From Persicobacter psychrovividus (GTDB taxonomy: Bacteria > Bacteroidota > Bacteroidia > Cytophagales > Cyclobacteriaceae): a DNA stretch of 64,000 bases. The position numbers were made by a program, and so were the translations under genes. The DNA is taken from contig NZ_AP025294.1 of NCBI RefSeq assembly GCF_036492425.1, forward strand, positions 340,593-404,592, read 5' to 3'. The notes below the pieces were generated by a model. It was given only the letters and a program-made list of their open reading frames with translations. It searched no databases and was not told where the DNA came from. This document shows positions 1 to 8,453 of this stretch, piece by piece (position 1 is the first letter of the stretch; every line of letters begins with the position of its first letter).

Positions 1-549
1 AAATCGATTCAAAACTTGGGCGATGGTTGATTTGGATTTGAGGTTTCATCACCCACCAAAACCCCTGTGCGCTATATATAGTGTTATCTCTTTTTCATCG
101 TTCCAAATTTCATCGAATCGATGAGTTTTGTTTTTAAAGTCTAATCAACTTTTGTTCACGTAACTTACTATAGAATATAAATTCCTATTTATTGATGTCA
201 GGTGCGTCCAATTTTTACGTTTAGCGATCACCGTTGTTGAAAAAAATGTTTGAAAGTCTGCGGCTTGAAACCATTTATGGTCACGCTAAATTGAATTGAA
301 AAAATGCTGAATCACGGTTAGCTATTGTTCGTTATTTTGCTTTGATAATCGGAAGCCAAAAACCATTTATGGTCGAACTAATATTTTTTGAAATTCCCAA
401 TCCATACGACACCGCAATTGTCAAATCAACGCTGAGTTAATTTTAATAAACTTTTGTTATACATCTATTTATTTACACTTTACCTTAAAGTATTCACACA
501 TATCTTCATTCTAATAACCAAGATAGACCGCTATTTTTAGCAGAGATAA
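1..549 (-). repeat. ORF-less cassette, family A, copy A1 (cut by window edge)
   Basis: The right part of its attC is at 1-89 and the body runs from GTTATCTC to GAGATAAC. The body carries the palindrome around CATCGAATCGATG, two ACCATTTATGGT boxes and the terminal GCTATTTTTAGC hairpin that mark the family. There is no credible reading frame. Confidence 0.9.
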
Positions 550-740
550 CGGTTTGTGTATGGGCAGTAGGGCAGATTCGAAGCACTTCTTTTTCCGTTT
601 ACCACTAAGCCAAAACAAACGTTTTTACTTTTATATTTCTTTTTGTTAAACGTTAAAACTTTGTTTTGGCGTTGCCTGCTCAAAGAACAGAACTTTCAAT
701 TTATCTCTAAATGCCCTATTGGCTATACACCTTGTTGGTA
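544..740 (-). other. attC site of the 749-1522 cassette
   Basis: Outer arms GTGTATGGGCAGTAGGGC and GCCCTATTGGCTATACAC pair imperfectly. An inner arm CCAAAACAAACGTTTT faces AAAACTTTGTTTTGG. The core GTTGGTA pairs with TACCAAC at the right end of the cassette. The same site type recurs at 42637 and 46768 with different genes. Confidence 0.88.
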
Positions 741-748
741 GCCGTTTT

Positions 749-1522
749 TTATTCTTTTTCATCATCAAACTTGAAGATTTCTTCTTCATTGTCAATCATG
801 TATTGTAGACACTTTTCAAAGTCGCTTTTAATCGTCTTGCTTAGAAACTGTTTCCATTCAGGTTCGTCTTCATGTCTGACAAATGCGAACAAAGCCAACG
901 CATATGCCCATTCGTCAATTTTTAGATACCCTAAGTTACTGTGTCCCCAACGGTCAGTCTGGTTATAAAACTGAAAAGCACTGTTTGCATTGAAAATTCC
1001 AAGTCCAAAAAAGACTGTTGTAAAGTCTGTGAGCATTTCATCGTTTTCCTCGAGCTTTTTTTCGCCAAGCAACTTTACATGAGAAAGTTCATGTGCAATT
1101 GTTGCAATTAAATTATCAGGTATTTCTAATAATGCTTCGTCAAGTGAAATGCTGAATTTGCCATCAACTTTTTCGTGATGATATAGTCCTGCCGCTTCTG
1201 GATTTTCGGGGTCTGATTCCATGAAAATCACAGATGTTCCCATGTCAATTTCTTTTAATCCATTGTCATAGAAGTCAAGCTCAATCTTATTTGGGTCGAG
1301 TTTCATATTCTCACAAATGACTTTAAGAACTTCAGTTGCATTTTCTTGACTTTTGTTCCACTTTATTGGAAAGTCTGAAATTGTTGGTGTCAGAATTCTA
1401 CGGTCTTCAATTTTAGGTTCAGGGAATTCCTGCATTAACCATAGAAAATTGTTCTCGAAGTATTTTCTCAGTTCCTTGTCGAGTGGCTCGTATTTTTTAT
1501 TTGATTTCAGAAAGTTGAACAT
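749..1522 (-). CDS. HExxH zinc-metallopeptidase-like protein
   Basis: This 257-residue protein has no signal peptide or membrane segment. Residues 144-148 read HELSH inside a hydrophobic helix (IATIAHELSHVKLL), the zincin catalytic motif: two His bind zinc and the Glu activates water. An Asp about 18 residues later (LTDFTTVFFG) sits where a third ligand is found in many such families. These features are visible; peptidase activity and substrate are inferred, and the protein could be an inactive relative. It is the only gene of its cassette. The start is an ATG about 23 bases inside the core, preceded by the ATTTGAAAA leader seen in many cassettes. Confidence 0.6.
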   Translation of the reverse strand: MFNFLKSNKKYEPLDKELRKYFENNFLWLMQEFPEPKIEDRRILTPTISDFPIKWNKSQENATEVLKVICENMKLDPNKIELDFYDNGLKEIDMGTSVIFMESDPENPEAAGLYHHEKVDGKFSISLDEALLEIPDNLIATIAHELSHVKLLGEKKLEENDEMLTDFTTVFFGLGIFNANSAFQFYNQTDRWGHSNLGYLKIDEWAYALALFAFVRHEDEPEWKQFLSKTIKSDFEKCLQYMIDNEEEIFKFDDEKE

Positions 1523-1540
1523 GGTCGTTTTTCAAATGGC

Positions 1541-1735
1541 TACCAACGGTACGTGTATGAGTCGTGGCGGTTTAAAAGCACTAAAGATAGCGGTTTTCTT
1601 CAAGCCAATCCTGCGGATTGGCCACTAATTTATATTTACCAAGCGAGCCGATCCGCAGGATTGGCGGACATTCCAACACCCACCGAGCGTCGACTCTACC
1701 ACCAACCCGCCATGACTTCATACATTATGTTGAGT
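1541..1735 (-). other. attC site of the 1742-2305 cassette, with nested palindromes
   Basis: Arms ACGTGTATGAGTCGTGGCGG and CCGCCATGACTTCATACATT pair imperfectly. The loop carries two near-perfect palindromes of 19 bases, at 1604-1622 and 1647-1665, which are inverted copies of each other with one difference. The core GTTGAGT matches ACTCAAC at the other cassette end. Confidence 0.85.
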
Positions 1736-1741
1736 GCAGTT

Positions 1742-2305
1742 CTATTTGTATTTATTGAGTTCTTCGGGAAAAGTTGGTTTGTAGTCCATCCCTCTTTTAT
1801 GAAGACTAGCCTGTCCTTTAAAAGCAATGTCCTGCCAAAGTTTCCTCTGATCTTCAGTTAGTCGTTCTTTAGGAATCTTTCTCCATTCGTTACAGAGGAA
1901 TTCTATTTCTGTACGTTCAAGAAAAACTGGAATTCTACCTCGTTCCAATTCAGCTTCTATATTAGTTGAGTTATAGGCGTTAAGGTTCATCAATACTTGG
2001 GAGAGATACTGAAAAATATCCTCGTTAGCCTGTTCAGAATTATCGTCCAGACAGTTAGCAACCGTTTCAATATTGGCTTCAGCAAAGAAGTTGTTTGCAA
2101 GTTGCCATTCAGTTCCGTCATGCGCGTCTGTTCGTATGTCGCCACGATCGTTTACAAGTCTCAGTTTGAATGCATTGTTCTGGAGTTCAATAATCCAGTT
2201 GCCAAAGTTCTCTTGGTCGAAGTACGAACTCAGATGTTCCCACTTATACTTGGCTATTGCCTTCTTTACTTCACTTTCTATTGTTTCGAAATCATTTTGC
2301 TCCAT
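1742..2305 (-). CDS. Hypothetical cassette protein, 187 aa
   Basis: I do not recognise the family. The product is soluble, acidic and predicted mostly helical, with a Trp-rich N-terminal half (KWEHLSSYF, GNWIIEL, EWQLANNFF) and a basic C-terminus. The frame is open from a GTG at 2317 that lies in the recombination core. I prefer the ATG at 2305, the first codon fully inside the cassette. It is the sole gene of its cassette. No signal peptide or membrane segment is visible, so a cytoplasmic location is likely. Confidence 0.7.
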   Translation of the reverse strand: MEQNDFETIESEVKKAIAKYKWEHLSSYFDQENFGNWIIELQNNAFKLRLVNDRGDIRTDAHDGTEWQLANNFFAEANIETVANCLDDNSEQANEDIFQYLSQVLMNLNAYNSTNIEAELERGRIPVFLERTEIEFLCNEWRKIPKERLTEDQRKLWQDIAFKGQASLHKRGMDYKPTFPEELNKYK

Positions 2306-2321
2306 GCTGTATTGCACTCAA

Positions 2322-2962
2322 CGGTGTGTATATGGTGCGCTGGGGATTTTATCCTTCCGAAGCTGGCGGTTTATTTCCAAGCCCAAGTTTTGAATCTGTT
2401 ATATTTGCTCTGCTAAACCGATTCAAAACTTGGGCGATGGTTGGTCTGAATATGATGTTTCATCACCCACAGAAACCCCTGTGCGCTATATATTGTGTTA
2501 TCTCTTTTCATCGTTCTTAATTTCATCAAATCGATGAGTTTTGTTCTGATAGTATAATCAACTTGCTATTCACGTAACTTATTTTAAAATATAAGTTCCG
2601 ATTTATTGATGTCAGGTGCGTCCAATTTTAACGTTCAGCGATCACTCCTGCTCACCACAATATTTGGAAAGATGCGACTTGAAACCATTTATGGTCACGC
2701 TAAATTGAATTGAAAAAATGCTGAATCACGTTTTGCTGTTGTTCGTTTTTCTGCTTTGAAAATTGGAAGTCAAAAACCATTTATGGTCGATCTAATATTT
2801 TTGAAATTCCCAATCCATGCGACACCGCAATTGTCAAATCAACGCTGAGTTAATTTTGATAAACTCTTGTTATACTTCTATTTATTAACACTTTACCTTA
2901 AAGTATTCAAGCATATGATCATTCTGACAACCAAAATAGACCGCTATTTTTAGCAGAGATAA
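2322..2962 (-). repeat. ORF-less cassette, family A, copy A2
   Basis: The attC is at 2316-2503 and the body ends GAGATAAC. It carries the family's paired ACCATTTATGGT boxes and the CCTGCTCACCAC allele in the middle. No credible gene is seen in this 460-base body. Confidence 0.92.
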
Positions 2963-3085
2963 CGGTCTCGGCTATGAACAGTTGGGGATTTTTGCCCTAA
3001 CTTTTCGGTTTAGCACAGACCTTTGTTTTATGTTTATACTTTCGTTTATCACTTTCGCCCCAATTGTTTATAGCTATTGTTACAC
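2957..3085 (-). other. attC site of the 3080-3634 cassette
   Basis: Arms CTCGGCTATGAACAGTTGGG and CCCCAATTGTTTATAGCTAT. The core GTTACAC contains the stop codon of the adjacent gene. An equivalent site is at 26302-26430. Confidence 0.9.
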
Positions 3086-3634
3086 CACGTTTTTTATTCC
3101 GATTTTATATTTTTCCGCTGTTTTTTTATCGAATACAAGAGTCAAATGGTCTTGCATTCCGATTATTCTTCCGTCTCTAATTTCGAGAGCAGAAATCCAC
3201 ACTTCTTTCCCATTCTCAAATTCAAGTCGTACATCTTGCGGATAGTAATTTCGTTTGTCCTCATTAATCAAACTCCAATAGGACCAACAGCTTTCAATTC
3301 CGCTGATTTTTGCTCCGATTAGTTCAGTCCATTTTTGGTTGTTGGTCGCATTGTATTTTTTAGCTCCATTTTCTGTGCTGAATTCAGCCGAAATAGTTCC
3401 ATTTCGGAATTTTAAATCGTATTGGGTGTATTCGTTTCCCCACACAAAATAGAAATTCAGCTTGTCAGAGGTAACTAATTCAATTCCGTAATCCAATGTG
3501 TGATATTCAATTTCATTCCACATAGGTTCTCCGTAATCTATTTCGTAGTAATTTACTTCCGCAATCGACTTTCCAACCAGTTCTCTAATCGGTTTTTCGT
3601 AGTTGTTAATTTCTATTTCGATTGTTTTTTTCAA
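3080..3634 (-). CDS. Hypothetical cassette protein, 184 aa, copy 1 of 2
   Basis: I do not recognise the family. The sequence is acidic and rich in aromatic residues, with beta-rich stretches (YFVWGNEYTQYDLKF, DVRLEFENGKEVWISALEI). That and its conserved Trp residues suggest a small beta-sandwich or ligand-binding fold. The likely start is TTG at 3634, just inside the core; no ATG is near. The stop codon lies within the core itself (GTGTAAC), so gene and attC overlap. A second copy at 26425-26979 differs at residue 11 (Asn here, Lys there). Confidence 0.75.
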   Translation of the reverse strand: MKKTIEIEINNYEKPIRELVGKSIAEVNYYEIDYGEPMWNEIEYHTLDYGIELVTSDKLNFYFVWGNEYTQYDLKFRNGTISAEFSTENGAKKYNATNNQKWTELIGAKISGIESCWSYWSLINEDKRNYYPQDVRLEFENGKEVWISALEIRDGRIIGMQDHLTLVFDKKTAEKYKIGIKNVV

Positions 3635-3639
3635 ATGTG

Positions 3640-3769
3640 GTGTAACGTTTCGTATAAGAATAGTAGCCGATTGCGTGGCACTCTCCTGTCAAGTTGCAAG
3701 AAAGTTGAAACGGGCTACTACCCTTTAAATTACTGCCATTTCGGCTATTATTTTTATACATTGTTGTGT
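3640..3769 (-). other. attC site of the 3754-4476 cassette
   Basis: Arms CGTATAAGAATAGTAGCCG and CGGCTATTATTTTTATAC pair over about 17 positions. The core GTTGTGT matches ACACAAC at 4501. The same stem type is found at 5244, 12355 and 61918. Confidence 0.9.
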
Positions 3770-4476
3770 TGCGTTTTTAATTCATTCCCAGTCTGTTGTG
3801 CTAATCTAACAAGTTTTTCCCAATTCGGGTCAATGTGAAGAGTTCTAATGTCTTGGTCAGGGATTTTATTAAAGATCGAGTCGTAATAATCATTGAACTC
3901 TTTCAATTTAATCAATTCACTTTCTGAGAATCCTTTAATAAAATTTTCGCTATCAGGATGGTAGTTGTCGTCAAACCACATGCAAACCATTTCTTGAATC
4001 GCAATGTAATCTCCAACTGTTTTCCCATAATCAAGTTGCTTTTCGTAATCACCGAGTAAATTTAAAATGTCAATTACACTATTTCTAACAGTCTTTGCGA
4101 GATTTGCGCTTTCTGTTTTAAATAATCCATTGAGTGTAACCATGAATGCAGAATTACTAAATTCTTGAACTCCGCAATATGAAATATATTTACTATCACA
4201 TTTAGAACAAGTCAATCTATCAAATACAGGAAATCCACCGTCCGCTGATTTGTTATTTAAACCAATTTTGTAGTAAGCTTTCAAAAACTCGAAATCACGA
4301 TTTGCTAAAGAATCTGTTTTTCCATTCCAACTATTATCAATTTGTCTTTTTGAATCAAGAAGAATTGTTTTGCCACATTCATCGCAAGCAAATGAAAAAT
4401 CATTTCCAGATTCCTCTGTCCGATAAATTGGTTTTCTATCGTATTCTGGCTCTAATATTTTCTTTATAATTTCCAT
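3754..4476 (-). CDS. Zinc-ribbon-containing hypothetical protein
   Basis: In this 240-residue protein, Cys pairs at residues 31/34 (CDEC) and 90/93 (CSKC) form a likely four-Cys zinc site. The rest is an acidic helical region (SELIKLKEFNDYYDSIF). The function is unknown; a structural zinc rather than catalysis is the safest reading. The reading frame runs through the core into attC, so the last residues (KTQHNNV) are encoded by the recombination site. The start is ATG at 4476. A different zinc-ribbon cassette protein is at 46968. Confidence 0.72.
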   Translation of the reverse strand: MEIIKKILEPEYDRKPIYRTEESGNDFSFACDECGKTILLDSKRQIDNSWNGKTDSLANRDFEFLKAYYKIGLNNKSADGGFPVFDRLTCSKCDSKYISYCGVQEFSNSAFMVTLNGLFKTESANLAKTVRNSVIDILNLLGDYEKQLDYGKTVGDYIAIQEMVCMWFDDNYHPDSENFIKGFSESELIKLKEFNDYYDSIFNKIPDQDIRTLHIDPNWEKLVRLAQQTGNELKTQHNNV

Positions 4477-4500
4477 TTATGCAGGGTCTGTTCAAATGCA

Positions 4501-4630
4501 ACACAACGGTTTGCATATGGCTTGTGGCGGTTTCGAAGCACTTTCCTGTCCACCGAAACCAAAGCTGGCTGCGAGGGGAAAATTTTGCTAGCAGCCGTTC
4601 ACCCGCCATAAGCTATATGCGTTGTTGTAG
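4501..4630 (-). other. attC site of the 4650-5231 cassette
   Basis: Arms TTTGCATATGGCTTGTGGCG and CCGCCATAAGCTATATGCG pair with single-base bulges typical of attC. The core GTTGTAG(CAC) pairs with the other cassette end. This stem type is shared with unrelated genes at 16152, 35974, 47770, 51884 and 53289. Confidence 0.92.
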
Positions 4631-4649
4631 CACGTTTTTATTTATTTTT

Positions 4650-5231
4650 TTACATTCCATCTTCTATGTCAGAAAGCCAATCCTTGTATTTAGCCTTTAG
4701 TTTGTCTCTATTTTCGGTGGTGTTAACAATCACGTCAACTCCACCGTCATAAGGTGCAATCACACATTTCTTTGATGGACTGACAAACATTGCTCTTATT
4801 TCATCATCAGCAATCGCTTTGAGAATTTCATCTCTGTTTCCGTTTTTCCAATTTTCAGTCTTTACGTAAATATCAAAGAACATTTCATCTTCATATTCTT
4901 CAGGTCTTTCCTTGTGTAAGTCAATGGTTAATACTTTTAGAAATTCTCCAAAGTCAGTTAATTCTTTGTAATTGTCATTGGCTATGTCGTTTGTGTAAAG
5001 CCCGAAAGAAATTGCTACTTCTGATTCTTCTCCAATCAGGTCATTAATCAATTGGTTTTGTCGATCAAGTATGATTCTGTACTCGTCCGCAGATTCGGCA
5101 TATCGTTTTGACTCAGGCAAACTATGAATCCTAAACCATCTGTCGGGATATATCCATTTTAATTCGTGATTGATTGGAAACGATTCCGGATATTCCTTAT
5201 TCCAATAGTCTATGAATTCGCTTTCTGTCAT
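4650..5231 (-). CDS. DUF3885-like cassette protein, copy 1 of 2
   Basis: This 193-residue acidic soluble protein starts with ATG. The C-terminal part (FDIYVKTENWKNGN, then IRAMFVSPSKKCVIAPYDGGVDVI) resembles the conserved core of DUF3885 as I remember it: a paired-strand segment, then a strand with an Asp in a YDGGVD-like turn. Members of that family have no known activity. An identical copy lies at 35380-35961 with the same attC type, so this is a mobilised cassette rather than chance similarity. The family assignment is tentative. Confidence 0.6.
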   Translation of the reverse strand: MTESEFIDYWNKEYPESFPINHELKWIYPDRWFRIHSLPESKRYAESADEYRIILDRQNQLINDLIGEESEVAISFGLYTNDIANDNYKELTDFGEFLKVLTIDLHKERPEEYEDEMFFDIYVKTENWKNGNRDEILKAIADDEIRAMFVSPSKKCVIAPYDGGVDVIVNTTENRDKLKAKYKDWLSDIEDGM

Positions 5232-5243
5232 TTTTTTAATGTG

Positions 5244-5373
5244 CTACAACGGTTCGTATAAGAATAGTAGCCGATTGCGTGGTACTTTCCTGTCAAGTTA
5301 CAAGAAAGTTGAAGCGGGCTACAACCCTTGAATTTACTACTGTCTCGGCTATTATTTTTATACATTGTTGGGC
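5244..5373 (-). other. attC site of the two-gene ParB cassette
   Basis: Arms CGTATAAGAATAGTAGCCG and CGGCTATTATTTTTATAC. The core GTTGGGC(GTA) pairs with (TAC)GCCCAAC at 7560-7569, which shows that the two genes between form one cassette. Confidence 0.9.
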
Positions 5374-5380
5374 GTAGTAA

Positions 5381-6340
5381 TTATTCTGCCACTGCAAGTT
5401 TTTCTTTTAGTTCCTTGTCTACAAATGGTTTTGAAATCTTATGAATTTCCTTTAAATAACGTCGGTACATTCTCTTTAATATACGTAACCTATCAAAGAC
5501 TATTGTCGAATATATTTTCATGTCATCCAACCAAAGCCCAGAAGTGTCCCTAAAGCTTTTTGGAATATAAATTGTAGAAACAGGAGGATGCCTGAATGAA
5601 ATGCAATTTTTCCATTTGTCATAATGCGCATCAAATTGTTTAGCCTCCCAATCAAAACCACAAGCACATTGCCCAAAGAATATTGGTCCCGCCTCATTAT
5701 TATCATGATTATACCACGCAACTATATCTAGTCCAAAATCTCCTGATATCTTATCCTCAGAAAAATATGGTGATAATTCAAGGCGTAATTCTTTACTTAA
5801 TTCTCTGATTTTATCAGAGAGCTTATTTTGATTAAATTTCTTAGATTTAATCTTGGACTTACCGAATGAATGCACTTGAGTGAAGCGTGGTAAGTGACTC
5901 TTTAAAGAAAATGTGCTAATCAATTCAAAATTTGAAGTTAAATCACTCATGTGTTCCTTGTAGTAGTCAAGGTTCGAAGAGTATAGAAGGTATAAATAAA
6001 AGTAATGCTTTCTAAACAATTCCTTTTTCAAATAGATAATATTCTCAGAAGTATCAAATTCGAATGGATAAAAGTCTAAATAATGATGTACTCTTGAAGA
6101 AACAAAAGTAAATCTATCAATAACTTTCTGCATTAATCTATCATTAGATTCACTTTCAGTAATGCCTGTATCTTCATTGTCATCATCTGTTGAATCTTTT
6201 TCATCAGTTATTCTATCATACAGAGCATCACAAGTAAGTAGACCATCTGGGTTTTTTAGGCACAATAATTCAATATAGTCAGCCCACTTATTTAAATCTG
6301 AAGTCTTAGGTGTATTGGTAATATCTTTTGAAGTCCTCAT
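5381..6340 (-). CDS. Restriction-nuclease-like partner of the ParB-like protein
   Basis: A 319-residue protein translated after 6347-7450 with a 6-base gap, in the same cassette. The N-terminus is an acidic helical region with a Ser/Asp/Glu stretch at 46-66. Residues 201-226 read DFGLDIVAWYN, then GPIFFGQCACG. That layout (Asp in a hydrophobic strand, then a strand ending in a GQC motif) recalls PD-(D/E)xK nucleases of the Mrr type, where the second strand normally ends QxK. Here Ala replaces the Lys, so either a nearby Lys (K234) serves or the site is degenerate. Assignment is by eye. Together with its partner it is a candidate anti-phage module. Confidence 0.5.
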   Translation of the reverse strand: MRTSKDITNTPKTSDLNKWADYIELLCLKNPDGLLTCDALYDRITDEKDSTDDDNEDTGITESESNDRLMQKVIDRFTFVSSRVHHYLDFYPFEFDTSENIIYLKKELFRKHYFYLYLLYSSNLDYYKEHMSDLTSNFELISTFSLKSHLPRFTQVHSFGKSKIKSKKFNQNKLSDKIRELSKELRLELSPYFSEDKISGDFGLDIVAWYNHDNNEAGPIFFGQCACGFDWEAKQFDAHYDKWKNCISFRHPPVSTIYIPKSFRDTSGLWLDDMKIYSTIVFDRLRILKRMYRRYLKEIHKISKPFVDKELKEKLAVAE

Positions 6341-6346
6341 ATATAA

Positions 6347-7450
6347 TTACAATTGAAAATCATCAGAGTCCTTTTTGTTAATCTTATCTTTGATGCTTGA
6401 ATTAAGTAATTTAAGGTATTCTAATAATTCACGTATTGCATCTAAATCAGACATGTCTGTTTCAGAAACTTCTGGAAGAATATTCCAAGCTGTTTTTAAC
6501 TTATTAAGTGACTCTGAAATAGAATTTTTCATAATTTGATTAGGATATGAAGTTAATTGCCTTGCCTCAACTAAACTTTTACCATCACAAAATGCTTTTA
6601 AAGCTCTTTCATTACCAACAATTTCATTAAGTATTCTAATATTCCTATTATCGCCTACTCTAGTTTGGTTTTCTAAATTTTTCTCAAAAAGCCACTTAGT
6701 TAATTGCTTTAGATTATTAATATCTAAGTCTTCTAAAGGATTTTCCTGTTTCAAATCTATACCTAGAAAACTAGTTATCTTACTGTATCTAGTACTAGAG
6801 TCAGCTAATTTTGAAAATTCAAAGTTGTTATCATCAAGATTTTCAATTTTAAAGAATGCTTCTTTTTCAATTATTAAGTATAATTCATAGGATATCACTA
6901 ATTTCCTTACATAATCGGCTTTGCTACCAATCTTTCTAGCAAGTAATCTAAAATATTCGTAATCATTAGGTTCTCCATCAATTTTATAAAGTTGATGGAG
7001 ATATCTAGCTTTTGCAAGTGAACTCCAACTTTTAACGCCAGTAACATGCCTATAACCTAAGTAACTTAAAACTTCTTCTCGGTTATCGAAGATAACTACA
7101 GGTAATTTGTGAGGAATATTTTCTTTACTTGACCGCTCTAACACCTGACCAATAGTGGCTTTCATAAAATCAATGCCCACAGGATTACTTAGTATTTTGC
7201 AAGCCGCAAGTCTACGATTTCCTTCAATAATGACAAATCTATTATTTTTTCTAATTGCTAATAGAGGTTCTCCTGGGAAAAAACCATTCGTACTTATTGA
7301 CTCCATAAGGTCAATCAATGATGCATCTTTTAGCATCCACCTGATGACTTCATTGGTAGATGAATTTTTTATCTTATTTGGTACTCTTGGGTTTAATGGG
7401 TCAAAATCCAATAAATCAAGTTCTATATATTCTATTGCCTTTTCTTTCAT
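6347..7450 (-). CDS. ParB N-terminal-domain (ParB/Srx-like) protein
   Basis: In this 367-residue protein, residues 6-30 (IEYIELDLLDFDPLNPR) and the motif EGNRRLAACKIL at 76-87 match the ParB/Srx fold: a 'dpLNPR' strand followed by the EGxRRxxA nucleotide-binding helix. In chromosomal ParB this binds CTP; in stand-alone relatives it can bind ATP or act as a nuclease. The rest is helical. No chromosome-partition partner is nearby; the next gene is a nuclease-like protein, so a role in DNA defence is more likely than segregation. The start is ATG at 7450. Both genes are more AT-rich than neighbouring cassettes. Confidence 0.7.
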   Translation of the reverse strand: MKEKAIEYIELDLLDFDPLNPRVPNKIKNSSTNEVIRWMLKDASLIDLMESISTNGFFPGEPLLAIRKNNRFVIIEGNRRLAACKILSNPVGIDFMKATIGQVLERSSKENIPHKLPVVIFDNREEVLSYLGYRHVTGVKSWSSLAKARYLHQLYKIDGEPNDYEYFRLLARKIGSKADYVRKLVISYELYLIIEKEAFFKIENLDDNNFEFSKLADSSTRYSKITSFLGIDLKQENPLEDLDINNLKQLTKWLFEKNLENQTRVGDNRNIRILNEIVGNERALKAFCDGKSLVEARQLTSYPNQIMKNSISESLNKLKTAWNILPEVSETDMSDLDAIRELLEYLKLLNSSIKDKINKKDSDDFQL

Positions 7451-7562
7451 TATTATGTTCTCTTAATATGAGAATTATAAGTTATCTAACTTTCAAATAT
7501 AACATTTATCAATTACTTTATCACTTTTACAACAAGTTACATCACTGCGTCATTTTTATTAC

Positions 7563-7691
7563 GCCCAACGTTTAGTATATGGCAAGTAGGGCAGTAGAAA
7601 GCATTGAACTTTCAATCTTGCGGACTTTGTAAATAGCTCAGAATTTTCAATTTGTCACTAAATGCCCTATTTGCTATATACCGTGTTGTGC
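7563..7691 (-). other. attC site of the 7667-8308 cassette
   Basis: Arms TTAGTATATGGCAAGTAGGG and CCCTATTTGCTATATACCG. The core GTTGTGCC pairs with GGCACAAC at 8322-8329. The same stem type recurs at 18809. Confidence 0.9.
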
Positions 7692-8308
7692 CTTGCCTTT
7701 ATTGGTTCAAAATTTTCATTTTTCAACAGTTCAGTAAATTTCATTAATTCGGATTCAAGTTGTTGCACAGAAGCGATTGCCGGGTTGTTTATGTCAAGTA
7801 ACTTAGTCAAACCCTCAAAATCAAAGATCACATCATATTTATTAAAAAGATGCTCTAGGCGTTTGAATTCATCTTTATCTATCTGCCTATGTTCAACAAG
7901 AGCTTTGAACTGTATCGTTTTTGAGTTTTCTCTGGTTATGTCACATTTAATTTTGAAATTGTTAACAAAACCTTCTTTAGTTTCTTCAGTGAAAAACCAC
8001 TTTGTTTTTTCATTTATAAAAGTTTTTGTAAATCCAATTTTTGGAAGTTTGTCATAGGGTGATTTGGAAAATGCTCGTTTTCTAACTCTTCGTTTTGATA
8101 GCCATTCAAGGTAAGCTATTGCGATAATGAAAATTGGAAATCCGATTCCTGCTACTAACAAGATTGTTATTAATAAAACTGGGTCAGGAAATTGTTCATT
8201 AAAATAACCGATTATTAATAGTATTAGGGCTAACGATAAAAATATTAAAGAGGTCGCAACAAAGGCGAATCTTAATTTATGTTTATTCAGTTTTAAAAAT
8301 CCGTCCAT
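7667..8308 (-). CDS. Hypothetical membrane protein with two N-terminal TM helices
   Basis: About 213 residues. Two hydrophobic segments near the N-terminus (FAFVATSLIFLSLALILLIIGYF and VLLITILLVAGIGFPIFIIAIAYL) are separated by a short acidic loop and followed by a basic patch (SKRRVRKR). By the positive-inside rule the roughly 130-residue C-terminal domain lies in the cytoplasm. The C-terminus (ARHNTVYSK) is encoded inside the attC. I chose ATG 8308; the upstream GTG at 8326 is inside the core. The function is unknown. Confidence 0.72.
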   Translation of the reverse strand: MDGFLKLNKHKLRFAFVATSLIFLSLALILLIIGYFNEQFPDPVLLITILLVAGIGFPIFIIAIAYLEWLSKRRVRKRAFSKSPYDKLPKIGFTKTFINEKTKWFFTEETKEGFVNNFKIKCDITRENSKTIQFKALVEHRQIDKDEFKRLEHLFNKYDVIFDFEGLTKLLDINNPAIASVQQLESELMKFTELLKNENFEPIKARHNTVYSK

Positions 8309-8322
8309 CTTTTTTTGGTTGG

Positions 8323-8453
8323 GCACAACGGTGAGTGTATGATTTCGTAAGGGATTGCGGGCTTCAAAACTATCAAGTTACCACCCAAAATCGATGCGGG
8401 TGATAACGCTCGAAAACCTCTGAAACCCTTATGAATGATACACATTGTTGTGT
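8323..8453 (-). other. attC site of the 8429-9088 cassette
   Basis: Arms GTGTATGATTTCGTAAGGG and CCCTTATGAATGATACAC pair imperfectly. The core GTTGTGTGTA matches TACACACAAC at 9120-9129. The stem is related to sites at 14568, 22211, 31710 and 45387. Confidence 0.9.

Noticed and set aside
6347..7450. Chromosome or plasmid partition locus (ParB)
   Set aside because: No ParA-type ATPase or parS-like repeats nearby; the partner is nuclease-like and both genes are in one cassette.
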